Below, piece after piece: positions 43,027 through 52,032 of a stretch of DNA of 64,000 nt. The DNA comes from Gemmatimonadota bacterium (GTDB lineage Bacteria > Gemmatimonadota > Gemmatimonadetes > Longimicrobiales > Gaopeijiaceae). The notes under the pieces were generated by a model. The model saw only the letters and a list, made by a program, of their open reading frames with translations. It did no database searches and had not been told where the DNA came from. Both the position numbers and the translations under genes were made by a program. Within the stretch, counting starts at the first letter, position 1; every line of letters starts with the position of its first letter. The DNA lies in the NCBI GenBank assembly GCA_041390125.1, contig JAWKQN010000012.1:152241-216240 (forward strand), read 5' to 3'.

Positions 43027-43641
43027 ATGCCTACCACGCGCCGCCTGCTGCTCGCCTTCGGCCTCCTGATCGGGGGAGGTCCCGCGGCCGTCGCGGCCCA
43101 GGAGGGGGAGGGACAGGCGTTCTCCGTGGAGGCTCGGCTGGGGGTGAGCTTCCCCACCGGTGAGCTGTCCCGGGGCCAGCGGGGGATTGCCACCAACGCC
43201 GGGATCTCGCGCGGGGTATCCGCATTGCTGCGGGTGCGGCCGGGACTGGGGCTGTACGGAGGATGGAGCCGCCACGGCGTCGCCTGCAGTGGGGATTCCG
43301 ACTGCGCGCCCGATGCGGTGGTCGCGTCGTCGGGCTTCGAAGCCGGCGTGCGCATCGTGCTGCCCCATCAGACGGTCACCACGCCCTGGTTCCGCGGCGG
43401 CGTCACGCTCCACCGGTTCTCCTACGATCTCGATGGTGTGGTCCTCCGCTCGGACGTCACGCCCGGGGTGGAGGTGGGGGTGGGGGCGGACGTGCGCGTG
43501 CACCGCTTCCTGGCCCTGGCACCGGCGCTGCGCTTCGTCTACTACCGCACGGACATCAACCTGGAGACCTTCAACACGGGCGCCGAACCGTTCCAGGTCT
43601 CTGCGCTCGTCGTCGACCTGGGCGCCCGCCTGCGGTTCTAG
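43027..43641 (+). CDS. Small outer-membrane beta-barrel protein
   Basis: A 204-residue protein, ATG at 43027, signal peptide (MPTTRRLLLAFGLLIGGGP to AVAAQ). The mature part has eight or so amphipathic strands (FSVEARLGVSFPTGE, LGLYGGWSRHG, FEAGVRIVL, WFRGGVTLHRF, GVEVGVGADVRV, LALAPALRFVYY, LVVDLGARLRF) and ends in phenylalanine, the signal for outer-membrane insertion. Two cysteines (CSGDSDC) may form a loop disulfide. Possible structural or adhesion role; no closer family is evident. Confidence 0.75.
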   Translation: MPTTRRLLLAFGLLIGGGPAAVAAQEGEGQAFSVEARLGVSFPTGELSRGQRGIATNAGISRGVSALLRVRPGLGLYGGWSRHGVACSGDSDCAPDAVVASSGFEAGVRIVLPHQTVTTPWFRGGVTLHRFSYDLDGVVLRSDVTPGVEVGVGADVRVHRFLALAPALRFVYYRTDINLETFNTGAEPFQVSALVVDLGARLRF

Positions 43642-43697
43642 TCGCTGGGGGTCCAACGGCCGTTGCCCGCGCCCCGGGCGCGCGCGAGCTTCGGCCC

Positions 43698-44615
43698 ATG
43701 ATCCCTCCGCACCCGCCTGCCGCTCCCGCCGCGCCCGAGGTCCCGCTCAGGGCCCTGGACCAGCTCTGGTTCCAGGTGAGCGGGACGGTGTGCAATCTGC
43801 GCTGCCGGCACTGCTTCATCTCCTGTGCGCCCGACAACCACGCCTTCTGGTTCCTCTCCCGGGCCGACGTGCGGCGCGCGCTGGATGCGTCCGTGCATCT
43901 GGGCGTGAAGGAGTACTACTTCACCGGCGGGGAGCCGTTCATGAACCGCGAGCTGCCGGACATGCTCGCCGATAGCCTGGCGCTGGGACCCGTGACCGTC
44001 CTGACGAACGCGACGCTGCTCGGCGACCGGGCCGTGGACCGACTCGCGCGTCTGGCGGAGGGCTCGCCCTACTCGTTGGAGGTGCGGGTGAGCCTCGACG
44101 GCGTGACCGCGCCCGTCAACGACGCGATCCGGGGTGAGGGCACCTTCGCCCGTGCCCTGGACGGCACCCGCCGGCTGGTGCAGGCGGGATTCCTGCCGAT
44201 CCTCACGGCCATGCAGCACTGGCCGGACGCGGAGTCCGACGCGGTGCTGGACGGGTTCCGGTCCTTGCTGGCCGGTCTGGGCTACCGGCAGCCCCGCATC
44301 AAGATCCTCCCCCCTCTGCGCATCGGCGGCGAAGCGAGCCGCACCCACGGCTACGCGTCCGAGGAACGGGTGACCGCGGAGATGGTCGAGGCGCTGGGGA
44401 CGGACGCGCTGTTGTGCGCCTCGGCGCGACTGGTGACGGCCCGGGGCGTGTGGGTCTGTCCCATCCTGTTGGACGATCCGGCCGCGCGGGTGGCCGACAC
44501 GCTGGAGGAGGCGGTCGACGTACCGGCTCGCCTCGAACAGAGCGCCTGCTACACCTGCTGGCTGCACGGCGCGCTCTGCGCCAACGTGTCCGTGGCGCAG
44601 GCGGCGGGCCAGTGA
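43698..44615 (+). CDS. Radical SAM protein with C-terminal cysteine cluster
   Basis: A 305-residue radical S-adenosylmethionine enzyme. The cluster motif CNLRCRHC is at Cys32, 36 and 39, followed by YYFTGGEPFMNREL (GGE motif) and VRVSLDG. The C-terminus has five further cysteines (240, 254, 284, 287, 294; VCPIL, CYTCWLHGALC) suggesting a SPASM/twitch-like auxiliary cluster, usual in enzymes that modify peptides or build cofactors. No precursor peptide is evident nearby. It overlaps the phosphoesterase gene by four bases (GTGA), so the two are a translationally coupled pair. Confidence 0.88.
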   Translation: MIPPHPPAAPAAPEVPLRALDQLWFQVSGTVCNLRCRHCFISCAPDNHAFWFLSRADVRRALDASVHLGVKEYYFTGGEPFMNRELPDMLADSLALGPVTVLTNATLLGDRAVDRLARLAEGSPYSLEVRVSLDGVTAPVNDAIRGEGTFARALDGTRRLVQAGFLPILTAMQHWPDAESDAVLDGFRSLLAGLGYRQPRIKILPPLRIGGEASRTHGYASEERVTAEMVEALGTDALLCASARLVTARGVWVCPILLDDPAARVADTLEEAVDVPARLEQSACYTCWLHGALCANVSVAQAAGQ

Positions 44616-45469
44616 CGGAGGCCGGCCGCGCGGGGACACCCGGGCGCGAGCGCGATGGAGATCCGTGGACGGACGTGCCCCGTCACAGCCGCGTGGCGCT
44701 GTTCGGCGGGATCTACTCCAACCACGTAGCCCTGGCGCGAGCGATCGACGATGCCCGCGACCGCGGTGCCGATGCGGTGTACGCGCTGGGCGACCTGGGC
44801 GCCTTCGGCCCCCACCCCGACAAGGTGTTCCCCCTCCTGGAGCGCGAGGGCATCCCGGTCGTGCGTGGCAACTACGACGACTCGATCGCACGTGGGCTGG
44901 ACGACTGCCAGTGCGGATACACCGATCCGCGGGACAACCACTTCGCCCGTCTCTCCTACGAGTATACGCTCGCGCACACGGCGTCCGCGCACCGCGCCCG
45001 CATGGCCACCTTCCCGGAGGCGCTCCGCTTCCGCGTGGGCGATCTCCGCGTCCTGGCCTGCCACGGCAGTCCCCGGCGCATGAACGAGTTCCTCTGGGAA
45101 TCGGCGACGCCCACCCATTTCCTGGAGCGGCTCACCCGCCACTACGACACGGACGTGATCGTCGGCACCCACACCGGCCTGCACTGGCAGCGGCAGGTGG
45201 GGCCGCACGCCTGGTACGTCAATGCCGGCGCGCTGGGCCGTCCCGCCAACGACGGGCGCACGGAGGTGTGGTATGCCCTCATCGAAGCGGACGGGAAGGG
45301 TGCCCTGCAGACCCGGTTCGTCCCGCTGGCCTACGACCACGAAGCCCTGGCGGACGAGATGCGCGACGAGCGGTTGCCGGAGGAGTTCATCGCCACCATC
45401 CGCACGGGGTGGTGGACCACCTGTCTGGAGGTGCTCCCCGGGAAGGAGCGGGCGCGCGGGCGGTACTGA
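44612..45469 (+). CDS. Calcineurin-like phosphoesterase with degenerate first metal motif
   Basis: A 285-residue protein from GTG 44612. Motifs of the YfcE-like class are present: ALGDLGAFGPHP, VRGNYDDSIA, LACHGSPRRMNE and VGTHTGLHWQR. The first metal-binding block, normally D-x-H near the N-terminus, reads LFGGIYSNHVAL. Loss of that Asp and His should disable or alter one metal site. An added C-terminus (FVPLAYDHEALADEMRD to TCLEVLPGKER) is conserved-looking. Coupling to the radical SAM gene implies a shared pathway, which I cannot identify. Confidence 0.82.
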   Translation: MTEAGRAGTPGRERDGDPWTDVPRHSRVALFGGIYSNHVALARAIDDARDRGADAVYALGDLGAFGPHPDKVFPLLEREGIPVVRGNYDDSIARGLDDCQCGYTDPRDNHFARLSYEYTLAHTASAHRARMATFPEALRFRVGDLRVLACHGSPRRMNEFLWESATPTHFLERLTRHYDTDVIVGTHTGLHWQRQVGPHAWYVNAGALGRPANDGRTEVWYALIEADGKGALQTRFVPLAYDHEALADEMRDERLPEEFIATIRTGWWTTCLEVLPGKERARGRY

Positions 45470-45493
45470 GGCTGCCGCGGATCGGCGGCAGCC
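45470..45493. terminator. Bidirectional hairpin between convergent genes
   Basis: GGCTGCCG (45470-45477) pairs exactly with CGGCAGCC (45486-45493), eight-base loop, in the 27-base gap between the phosphoesterase and PilB-like genes. Confidence 0.6.
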
Positions 45494-45496
45494 CGC

Positions 45497-47632
45497 TCAG
45501 ACCGTGACCGGCGCCTCGGACAGCGCGGTCCCCAGGAGCGCATCGTAGGAGCCGGCGCGACGCAGCACGGCCCGGACCCGGACCGCGAGACGGGACGCAT
45601 CGACCGGCTTGCGCAGATAGTCGTCGGCGCCGGCCTCGATCAGCTCGATCTCGAGGTTCGGGTCCTGCTCGGCGGTGAGCACCACGACCGGAAGCGCCGC
45701 CATGCGCGCGGAGGTCCGGATGCGCTGCAGGACCTCGGCGCCCCCCATGCGTGGCATGTTGAGGTCCAGGAGCACCAGGGACGTGTCGTCGTTCATCTCC
45801 AGGTGCATCACGGCCGTGTCGCCATCGGACGCCTCGTCGACGTCGAAGCCGCGCGCTTCCAGGATGGTGCGGGCCAGCAAGCGTACCTCGGGGGAGTCGT
45901 CCACCACCAGGATGCGCGGCCGCGTGCGGGTGGGCACCACGACCGCCAGGGTGGGGGGCAGGTTGCGCTCGACCTCGAGCAGGGAGGTCTGGCCGCTCCG
46001 CACGCGGTCGAACATCGCTTCTTCGAGCGTGTGACGCTCGACGCTCTCGAGCGCTTCGGCGAAGGCACGCCGTGCGATCGCTCCCGGCAGCGCGTCGGTG
46101 ATGGCCACCGTACCGGTGACCAGGGTCTCACCGCTGAACCCGGTCTGATGGCAGGACTCGCAGCCGCTGGCGTGCGCGGCGGGCGTGACCCCGTACGCCG
46201 AGGCCAGGCTGCGCTCCCGCGACGGCAGCCGGTCCATCGTCTGGACCGGGTGCGCGCAGTGCGGGCAGAGGGTCCGGAGCGAGCTGTGCTGCACGATCGC
46301 GCGCAGGGCGTGCGCGGCGCGCTCCGGGCCCACCTCCTCCGGCGCGAGCTCGTCCACCGCGGCGGCCGGGCTGTTGGCCTCCACGGCGGTGACGATCCAC
46401 GTCCCGGATCCGGCGGCCTCCAGGGCGAGCCGGGCCGCGTCGGGGTCGTCCAACCGGCCGAGCACGACGGCGGTGGGCGTGTCGTCGAGCGCCTGGGCCA
46501 GCGCCTCGCCGAAGCGGAAGCCCGCGTCGGGATCGGCCTGGATCTGCCGGATGTCCGCGAGCGGCGCCGGGAGGGACGAGTCCACCAGGGTGACCGGGCC
46601 CAGGGGCACGAGGGCCTGCGCGAAGGCGGTCAGGAGCGTCTCGCGGCCCCGGCCGGGAGGCCCGGCGAGGAGCACGAGCCCCGGCGGCCCGTCCAGCACG
46701 GCCCGCAGCGCGTCGGATTCCGCCAGGGGGAGGCCGAGATCGGTCAGCGTGGGCCGCAGCGACGGATCCGTGACCCGCACCACGACGCTCTCGACCGCGC
46801 GGCCGGGCTCGGAGCGCACGCGCATCACGAACCGCCGACCGTCCACGGAGGCGCTGAACTGGCCTTCCTGCGGGCCCGAGCGCTCCGCGAGGTCGAGTCG
46901 CGCGAGCTCCTTGAGGCGGCGCACGACGCGCACCAGCGCCGGATACGGGAGGTGCATGAAATGCTGGAGCTCGGTGCCGATCCGGAACTGGACCTGCCCG
47001 CCCTCGGCGGTACCGGCCACCCGCACCTCCGAGGCGCCCACCGCGGTCGCCTGGCGCAGCGTGCGCTTGACCAGGCTCGCCACCGGACGGGTGTCGGAAT
47101 AGGAGTCGGCCGGCGCGCCCAGCGTCTGGTCCCGCACGATCTCGACGTCGTCGCGGGCCACCTCGGCGGCCAGGTTCTGCAGCACGAACTCGATGATCCG
47201 GCTGCGGGAATAGCAGTGGTCGATCGCGTCCTGCAGGGGGCCGGGCGCCGCGACCTGGAAGACCGCGCGGCGTCCGGAGAGGAACTGGAGGTCCTGCTCG
47301 GCGTGGGCGTTCGTCGGGTCGGCCGTCGCCGCGACGATGACCTGGTCGGAAGCCCGGAGCGGCAGGATGCCGTGCTTGCGGGCGGTCTGCTCGGGGAGGA
47401 GCTTCGCGGCGTGGGGCTCGGCAGCGGCCAGATCGGCGAGCTTCAGGCGGAAATGGGCGGCCACCCGCTCCGCGAGGGCCTCCTCGGAGAGGCTGCTCCG
47501 CTGGGCGATCTCGGCCCACGCCGCCCGGACCTGGCTGAACGGGGGGTTCGGATCCAGCGCCAGCCCGCGCAGGCCCGCGGCCTCCGCGACGTCCTCCAGC
47601 CAGTGCCGTCCAGGTGTGCGAGTCGTGTACAC
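45497..47632 (-). CDS. Degenerate PilB/GspE-like ATPase fused to a receiver domain
   Basis: A 711-residue protein. Residues 1-150 resemble the T2SSE N-terminal domain (LPEQTARKHGILPLRASDQVIVAATADP). Residues 170-540 follow the PilB ATPase layout including zinc cysteines CPHC (about 455) and CESC (about 491). The nucleotide site is degraded: the Walker A lysine and threonine are replaced (GPPGRGRET), the Walker B Glu is missing (LGRLDDPDAARL) and the His-box histidine is absent (WIVTAVEANSP). Residues 570-690 are a complete receiver domain with phospho-acceptor Asp near 623 (VLLDLNMP) and conserved Lys in YLRKPVD. It is likely a signalling pseudo-ATPase. Confidence 0.85.
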   Translation of the reverse strand: MYTTRTPGRHWLEDVAEAAGLRGLALDPNPPFSQVRAAWAEIAQRSSLSEEALAERVAAHFRLKLADLAAAEPHAAKLLPEQTARKHGILPLRASDQVIVAATADPTNAHAEQDLQFLSGRRAVFQVAAPGPLQDAIDHCYSRSRIIEFVLQNLAAEVARDDVEIVRDQTLGAPADSYSDTRPVASLVKRTLRQATAVGASEVRVAGTAEGGQVQFRIGTELQHFMHLPYPALVRVVRRLKELARLDLAERSGPQEGQFSASVDGRRFVMRVRSEPGRAVESVVVRVTDPSLRPTLTDLGLPLAESDALRAVLDGPPGLVLLAGPPGRGRETLLTAFAQALVPLGPVTLVDSSLPAPLADIRQIQADPDAGFRFGEALAQALDDTPTAVVLGRLDDPDAARLALEAAGSGTWIVTAVEANSPAAAVDELAPEEVGPERAAHALRAIVQHSSLRTLCPHCAHPVQTMDRLPSRERSLASAYGVTPAAHASGCESCHQTGFSGETLVTGTVAITDALPGAIARRAFAEALESVERHTLEEAMFDRVRSGQTSLLEVERNLPPTLAVVVPTRTRPRILVVDDSPEVRLLARTILEARGFDVDEASDGDTAVMHLEMNDDTSLVLLDLNMPRMGGAEVLQRIRTSARMAALPVVVLTAEQDPNLEIELIEAGADDYLRKPVDASRLAVRVRAVLRRAGSYDALLGTALSEAPVTV

Positions 47633-47808
47633 GCCTTCCCCATCGAAAGGGAATCCGTGCCGCCCGGACCAGGTCCGAACGGCGGAATCCGTTGATTCCC
47701 CGGGCCGGCGGCCGTCCGGGCGCGGGGCGACGCGGTCCGGATTTCAAGAGGCATGCCAGGGGCGGGAGCCCTTCTCCGGCGCTCCTCCCCGTCCCATCTT
47801 GGCGCTCC

Positions 47809-49632
47809 ATGCAGATCGCCTATGTGGACGGCCCCCGGTTCCGGCGCTCGCTCCTGGCCGCGTGCGGCTACGCCGAACGCCGGCGTCAGGATCTCAACCG
47901 GATCAACGTCTTTCCCGTCCCGGACGGGGACACCGGCACGAACCTGGCGCTGACCGTGCGCGCCATCGCCGAACAACTCCGGTCCAACGCGGACCGGGAC
48001 GTGGGCGCCGTGGCCAGGCGCGCCGCCGAAGCCTCGGTCCTGGGAGCCCGTGGCAATTGCGGCATGATGCTCTCCCACTTCCTCCTGGGGTTCGCGGAGC
48101 GGGTGGGCTCGGCCGAGCGCATCTCCACCCACGACTTCGGGTGCGCGCTGGCCTCCGGCGTCGAGCGCCTCACGGGGGCGCTGGAGCGCCCGGTGGAAGG
48201 CACCATGCTCACGGTGATGCGCGACACCGCGGAGGCCGCCCACCAGACGCGCACGGACGACTTCCTGCCCTTCCTGGAGCGCATCCTGGCGGTGGCCCGC
48301 ACATCCCTCGCGCGGACCCCCGACCTGCTTCCGGCGCTGCGCAAGGCGGGCGTGGTGGATGCGGGCGCCAAGGGCTTCGTGAGCCTCCTCGAGGGGGTCG
48401 TGCTGTTCGTGCACGGGGATCCGCTCGTCGAGGCGGCGGAGTCCTTCGACTCCGCCCCGGACGCGGCTGCGGTCGCTGCGGTCGACTACCCCGCCGAGAG
48501 CGAGACCTACCGCTTCTGCACGGAAGCGCTGGTGCGCGGGACGGACCTGCCCGATCGCGACCAGGTGCGGGTGCGGCTGCAGGGGCTGGGGGACTCGCTC
48601 ATCGTCATCCGGGCCGAGGGTCTGCTCAAGCTGCACATCCACACGGACGACCCCGAGGCGGTCTTCCGGTACCTGCGCTCGGTGGGCACGCTGACCGCGC
48701 ACAAGGCGGAGGACATGCGGGCGCAGCACGAGGTGGTCGAGCGCGCCGCGGCGTCGGGACACCTCACGCTGGCGCGGCGACCGGTCTCGGTGGTGATGGA
48801 CTCGTCCGGGGACGTCCCCGACGACGTGCGCCGTCAGCACGGCATCCACGTGGTGCCGCTCATGCTGATGGAGGGCGAGCGCGCGTTGCGCGACCGGGTG
48901 GACATCACCGCGGAGGAGTTCCACCGCCGCATGCAGGACGGCGGTCCCCTGCCCACCACGTCGCAGCCGCCCCCCGGTGCCTTCGTCGAGGCCTATCGTG
49001 CGGCCGCCCAGGACGGGGAGACCGTGCTGTCCGTGGTGCTCGGCTCCGCGCTCTCGGGGACCCACACCTCCGCCCGGACGGCGGCCACGGCGGTGCCGGA
49101 CGCGGACGTGCGGGTCTTCGACTCGCGGGCGGCCTCGGCGCTCCTCGGTCTGCTGGCGCTGAAGGCTGCCGAGCTGGGCGAAGCCGGTGTCGCGCCGGAC
49201 GAGATCCTCGAGACGCTGGAGCGCATCCGCGACCGGTCGGGCATCGTCTTCACGGTCGACACCTTCGACCGCCTGCTGGCCTCGGGTCGGGTGGGGAAGG
49301 GGCGGGCCTTGCTGGGCTCCCTGCTCAACGTCAAGCCCATCCTGGGCCTCTCGCGGGACGGCAAGGTGGTCCCGGTCGGCAAGGTGATGGGCCGTGAGCG
49401 CCTGCTCCCCGCGGTGCTGGACCTGCTGGCGCGGGAGATCCCCGAGGATCATCCGGTCCGGTTCGGGCTGGTGCACGTCGCCTGTCCCGAAGTGATCGAA
49501 GGGGTGGCGAGCGCCCTGCGCGCGCGCTTCGGGGAGGTGGATGTCTGGACCCTGCCGGCCACGCCGGTCATCGCCACGCACACCGGTCCGGGCGCGTGGG
49601 CCGTGGCCTACCTGGTGGAGGACCCGCTGTAG
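47809..49632 (+). CDS. FakA-FakB fusion (DAK2 plus DegV)
   Basis: A 607-residue protein. Residues 1-205 are a DhaL/DAK2 kinase domain with the nucleotide/metal motif NVFPVPDGDTGTN (33-45) and GARGNCGMMLS. Residues 225-310 match the FakA C-terminal region (YRFCTEALVRGTDL, LGDSLIVIRAEGLLKLHIHTDDP). Residues 323-607 are a DegV fatty-acid-binding domain (SVVMDSSGDVPDD, LPTTSQPPPGAF, VVLGSALSGTH). The usual two-protein fatty acid kinase, which phosphorylates exogenous fatty acids, is here one chain. There is no ribosome site; CATCTT eight bases upstream of the ATG hints at a leaderless message. Confidence 0.9.
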   Translation: MQIAYVDGPRFRRSLLAACGYAERRRQDLNRINVFPVPDGDTGTNLALTVRAIAEQLRSNADRDVGAVARRAAEASVLGARGNCGMMLSHFLLGFAERVGSAERISTHDFGCALASGVERLTGALERPVEGTMLTVMRDTAEAAHQTRTDDFLPFLERILAVARTSLARTPDLLPALRKAGVVDAGAKGFVSLLEGVVLFVHGDPLVEAAESFDSAPDAAAVAAVDYPAESETYRFCTEALVRGTDLPDRDQVRVRLQGLGDSLIVIRAEGLLKLHIHTDDPEAVFRYLRSVGTLTAHKAEDMRAQHEVVERAAASGHLTLARRPVSVVMDSSGDVPDDVRRQHGIHVVPLMLMEGERALRDRVDITAEEFHRRMQDGGPLPTTSQPPPGAFVEAYRAAAQDGETVLSVVLGSALSGTHTSARTAATAVPDADVRVFDSRAASALLGLLALKAAELGEAGVAPDEILETLERIRDRSGIVFTVDTFDRLLASGRVGKGRALLGSLLNVKPILGLSRDGKVVPVGKVMGRERLLPAVLDLLAREIPEDHPVRFGLVHVACPEVIEGVASALRARFGEVDVWTLPATPVIATHTGPGAWAVAYLVEDPL

Positions 49633-49657
49633 ACGGGACGGTCCCGCGCGTAGCGCG

Positions 49658-50101
49658 TCAGCGCAGCTTCAGGCGACCCTGCACGAGGAGCGCGTAGGTC
49701 GCGCGCTGGGCGGCACTGGGCTCGATCGGCAGGCCGACCAGCTGCGCCCGAGCCCCACGCTCGCGCGGCAGGTGCAGCACGAGCCGGTCGAGCGGGGTGG
49801 GAGGGACGTGTGGGTGGCGTCGGCCGCTCGCGTCCACCTCCACCGCGTCCCCCGGGGCGGACCACTCGGCCAGACGGCAGCCGAAGTCCAACCAGGCTTC
49901 GATCGGGTCGGCAGCACCGCTGGCGATGCTCGGCACCAGTTCGTCGCGATAGAACGCGGTCGCGCGCTCGTAGCTCTCCGGGTCCTGTCCCTTCAGCTCC
50001 CGCATGCGCTCACGGTAGTACTCGCGCGGGTCGCGTGCGCCCCGGGCCGCGAGGGCCTCCTCGAAGCGTGCGTCGGCCGTCTGTTGCGGATCGGCGGACA
50101 T
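49658..50101 (-). CDS. Conserved hypothetical protein downstream of rho
   Basis: A 147-residue cytoplasmic protein, 13 bases after rho on the same strand and probably co-transcribed. It starts MSADPQQTADARFEEALA, has a helical first half rich in charged residues (DPREYYRERMRELKGQDPESYERA), then ADPIEAWLDFGCRLAEW and a beta-strand half (DRLVLHLPRERGARAQLVGLPIEP). No motif I recognise. The codon pattern and placement make it a credible gene. Confidence 0.65.
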   Translation of the reverse strand: MSADPQQTADARFEEALAARGARDPREYYRERMRELKGQDPESYERATAFYRDELVPSIASGAADPIEAWLDFGCRLAEWSAPGDAVEVDASGRRHPHVPPTPLDRLVLHLPRERGARAQLVGLPIEPSAAQRATYALLVQGRLKLR

Positions 50102-50114
50102 CCAGTGCGAGCCC

Positions 50115-51371
50115 TCAGCCGCCGGCGGCCATGGAGTCGAGGAACTCCTTGTTGCTGGCCGTGCGGCGCATGCGCTCGAGCAGGAAGTGGATGGACTCCG
50201 TGGACGGCATGTCCGCCAGGAAGTTGCGCAGCAGGTATACGCGGTTCAGCTCCGCCTCGGAGAGCAGCAGCTCCTCCTTGCGGGTACCCGAACGGTTGAT
50301 GTCGATGGCGGGGAAGACGCGCTTGTCGGCGATGTGGCGGTCGAGGATGAGCTCCATGTTGCCGGTGCCCTTGAACTCCTCGAAGATCACTTCGTCCATG
50401 CGGCTGCCGGTCTCGATGAGCGCCGTGGCGATGATCGTGAGCGATCCACCCTCGTCGATGTTGCGGGCCGCGCCGAAGAAGCGTTTGGGCTTGTGCAGCG
50501 CGTTGGCGTCCACGCCGCCCGACAGGATCTTGCCCGAGTGCGGGACGGTCACGTTGTAGGCGCGCGCCAGGCGGGTGATCGAGTCCAGAAGGATGACCAC
50601 GTCGCGTCCGTGTTCCACCAGCCGCTTGGCCTTCTCCAGCACCATCTCGGCCACCTGCGTGTGGCGGTCGGCGGGCTCGTCGAACGTGGAGGAGATCACC
50701 TCGGCCCGGACGTTCTCCTCCATGTCGGTCACCTCTTCGGGCCGCTCGTCGATGAGCAGCACGATCAGGTAGACCTCCGGATAGTTGGTGGCGATGGAGT
50801 TGGCCATCTTCTGCAGCAGGGTCGTCTTTCCCGCCTTGGGCGGGGAGACGATGAGGCCGCGCTGTCCTTTGCCGATCGGCGCGATCAGGTCCACGACGCG
50901 CATCGCGAGCGGGTTGTCCTCGACCTGCTCCAGACGGAGACGGTGCTCGGGATAGCGTGGCCGTAGATTGTCGAACGCGATCCGGTGCTTGGCCTTCTCG
51001 GGCTCGTCCCCGTTGACGGTCTCCACCTTGAGCAGCGCGAGATAGCGCTCTCCATCCTTGGGGGGACGCACCTGACCCAGGATCGTATCGCCGGTGCGCA
51101 GATCGAAGCGCTTGATCTGCGATGGGCTGACGTAGATGTCGTCGGGACCGTAGAGGTAGTTCCAGTCCTGCGAGCGCAGGAACCCGTAGCCTTCCGGCAG
51201 GATCTCGAGCACACCTTCCCCGCGTAGCACGACCTCGCTGTCGAGGAGGTTCTGCTCGATGCGGAAGATCAGATCCTGCTTGCGCATCCCGGAGTAGTTC
51301 TGGATGCTGAGCTCTTCGGCCATCTCATGGAGCTCGGGGATGCTCTTGCTCTTGAGTTCGGCGATGTCCAC
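50115..51371 (-). CDS. rho: Transcription termination factor Rho
   Basis: A 418-residue hexameric RNA helicase. The N-terminal helical/OB domain starts MDIAELKSKSIPELHEMAEEL and includes the RNP-type GYGFLRSQDWNYLYGPDDIYVS. The ATPase domain has Walker A SPPKAGKTTLLQ, the Q-loop region VLLIDERPEEVTDM, the arginine-finger region LPSGGVDANAL-like (ILSGGVDANAL) and the R-loop DINRSGTRKEELLL. It has no long insertion in the N-terminus, unlike many high-GC Actinobacteria. With few T-tract terminators visible in this window, Rho probably ends many messages. Confidence 0.97.
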   Translation of the reverse strand: MDIAELKSKSIPELHEMAEELSIQNYSGMRKQDLIFRIEQNLLDSEVVLRGEGVLEILPEGYGFLRSQDWNYLYGPDDIYVSPSQIKRFDLRTGDTILGQVRPPKDGERYLALLKVETVNGDEPEKAKHRIAFDNLRPRYPEHRLRLEQVEDNPLAMRVVDLIAPIGKGQRGLIVSPPKAGKTTLLQKMANSIATNYPEVYLIVLLIDERPEEVTDMEENVRAEVISSTFDEPADRHTQVAEMVLEKAKRLVEHGRDVVILLDSITRLARAYNVTVPHSGKILSGGVDANALHKPKRFFGAARNIDEGGSLTIIATALIETGSRMDEVIFEEFKGTGNMELILDRHIADKRVFPAIDINRSGTRKEELLLSEAELNRVYLLRNFLADMPSTESIHFLLERMRRTASNKEFLDSMAAGG

Positions 51372-51533
51372 GGGAGGGAGGCTCCTGGGTCGTCGGGGAA
51401 CGGCCCAAAGACGCGGGGGAGTCGGATGGCGGTCGTTGGCGCGTTCCGGCCGGACCGCGCGGAGGCTCAGGGGTCGAGCCCGAGTCTAGGGGCGGCCCAC
51501 CCACCCGGTCAAGACTCGCCTTGACAGCCCCCC

Positions 51534-51980
51534 GTGCCGGGCAGAACGTACCTCTCCTTTCTCCTCATCGTCGGTTCCGGAGGGTGTGTGCCGCGGCACA
51601 ATCGCACGGGCAAGGGTGTCGATCAGAGGGACCAGCCCTATCGCATCGACTACCAGCCCGACTGGCTGCGCCGCGTGAAGGTGACCCGGAAGCTCCTTTC
51701 CGGTCGCCAGTCCACCATGAACCTCTTCCGCAACCCGTCTCCGTATCGGCAGTCGGAGCCCGGTTCCACGACGCGCACCGCCGTGGCCTCGGAAGACGGA
51801 CACATCGACTTCGCGATCACCGTCACGGATCCGCGCATGCGGGTTCGCCGCGTGACGGTCACGTACGAGCTCGACCCGCCGGAACGCGCCCCGCGGGGAA
51901 GGCGCGGCGGAGCGGTACGCGGTGAGGAAGTGGTCTTCACGTTCGAGGACGGACTGAAGCAGGGGCCCACCGGACGCTGA
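51534..51980 (+). CDS. Small secreted protein of unknown function
   Basis: A 148-residue protein from GTG 51534; the start is uncertain as no ribosome site precedes it. A short hydrophobic N-terminus ending in GSGGC could be a weak lipobox. The rest is basic with a beta-rich second half (HIDFAITVTDPRMRVRRVTVTYEL) and ends in a glycine/arginine loop. No family recognised. It lies 52 bases upstream of mlaE and could be the first gene of that operon. Confidence 0.5.
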   Translation: MPGRTYLSFLLIVGSGGCVPRHNRTGKGVDQRDQPYRIDYQPDWLRRVKVTRKLLSGRQSTMNLFRNPSPYRQSEPGSTTRTAVASEDGHIDFAITVTDPRMRVRRVTVTYELDPPERAPRGRRGGAVRGEEVVFTFEDGLKQGPTGR

Positions 51981-52032
51981 TCCCCGACATCCCCGTGTCC
52001 GACCTCGACCGGGCCGGGAGCGAAGAGTCGCC

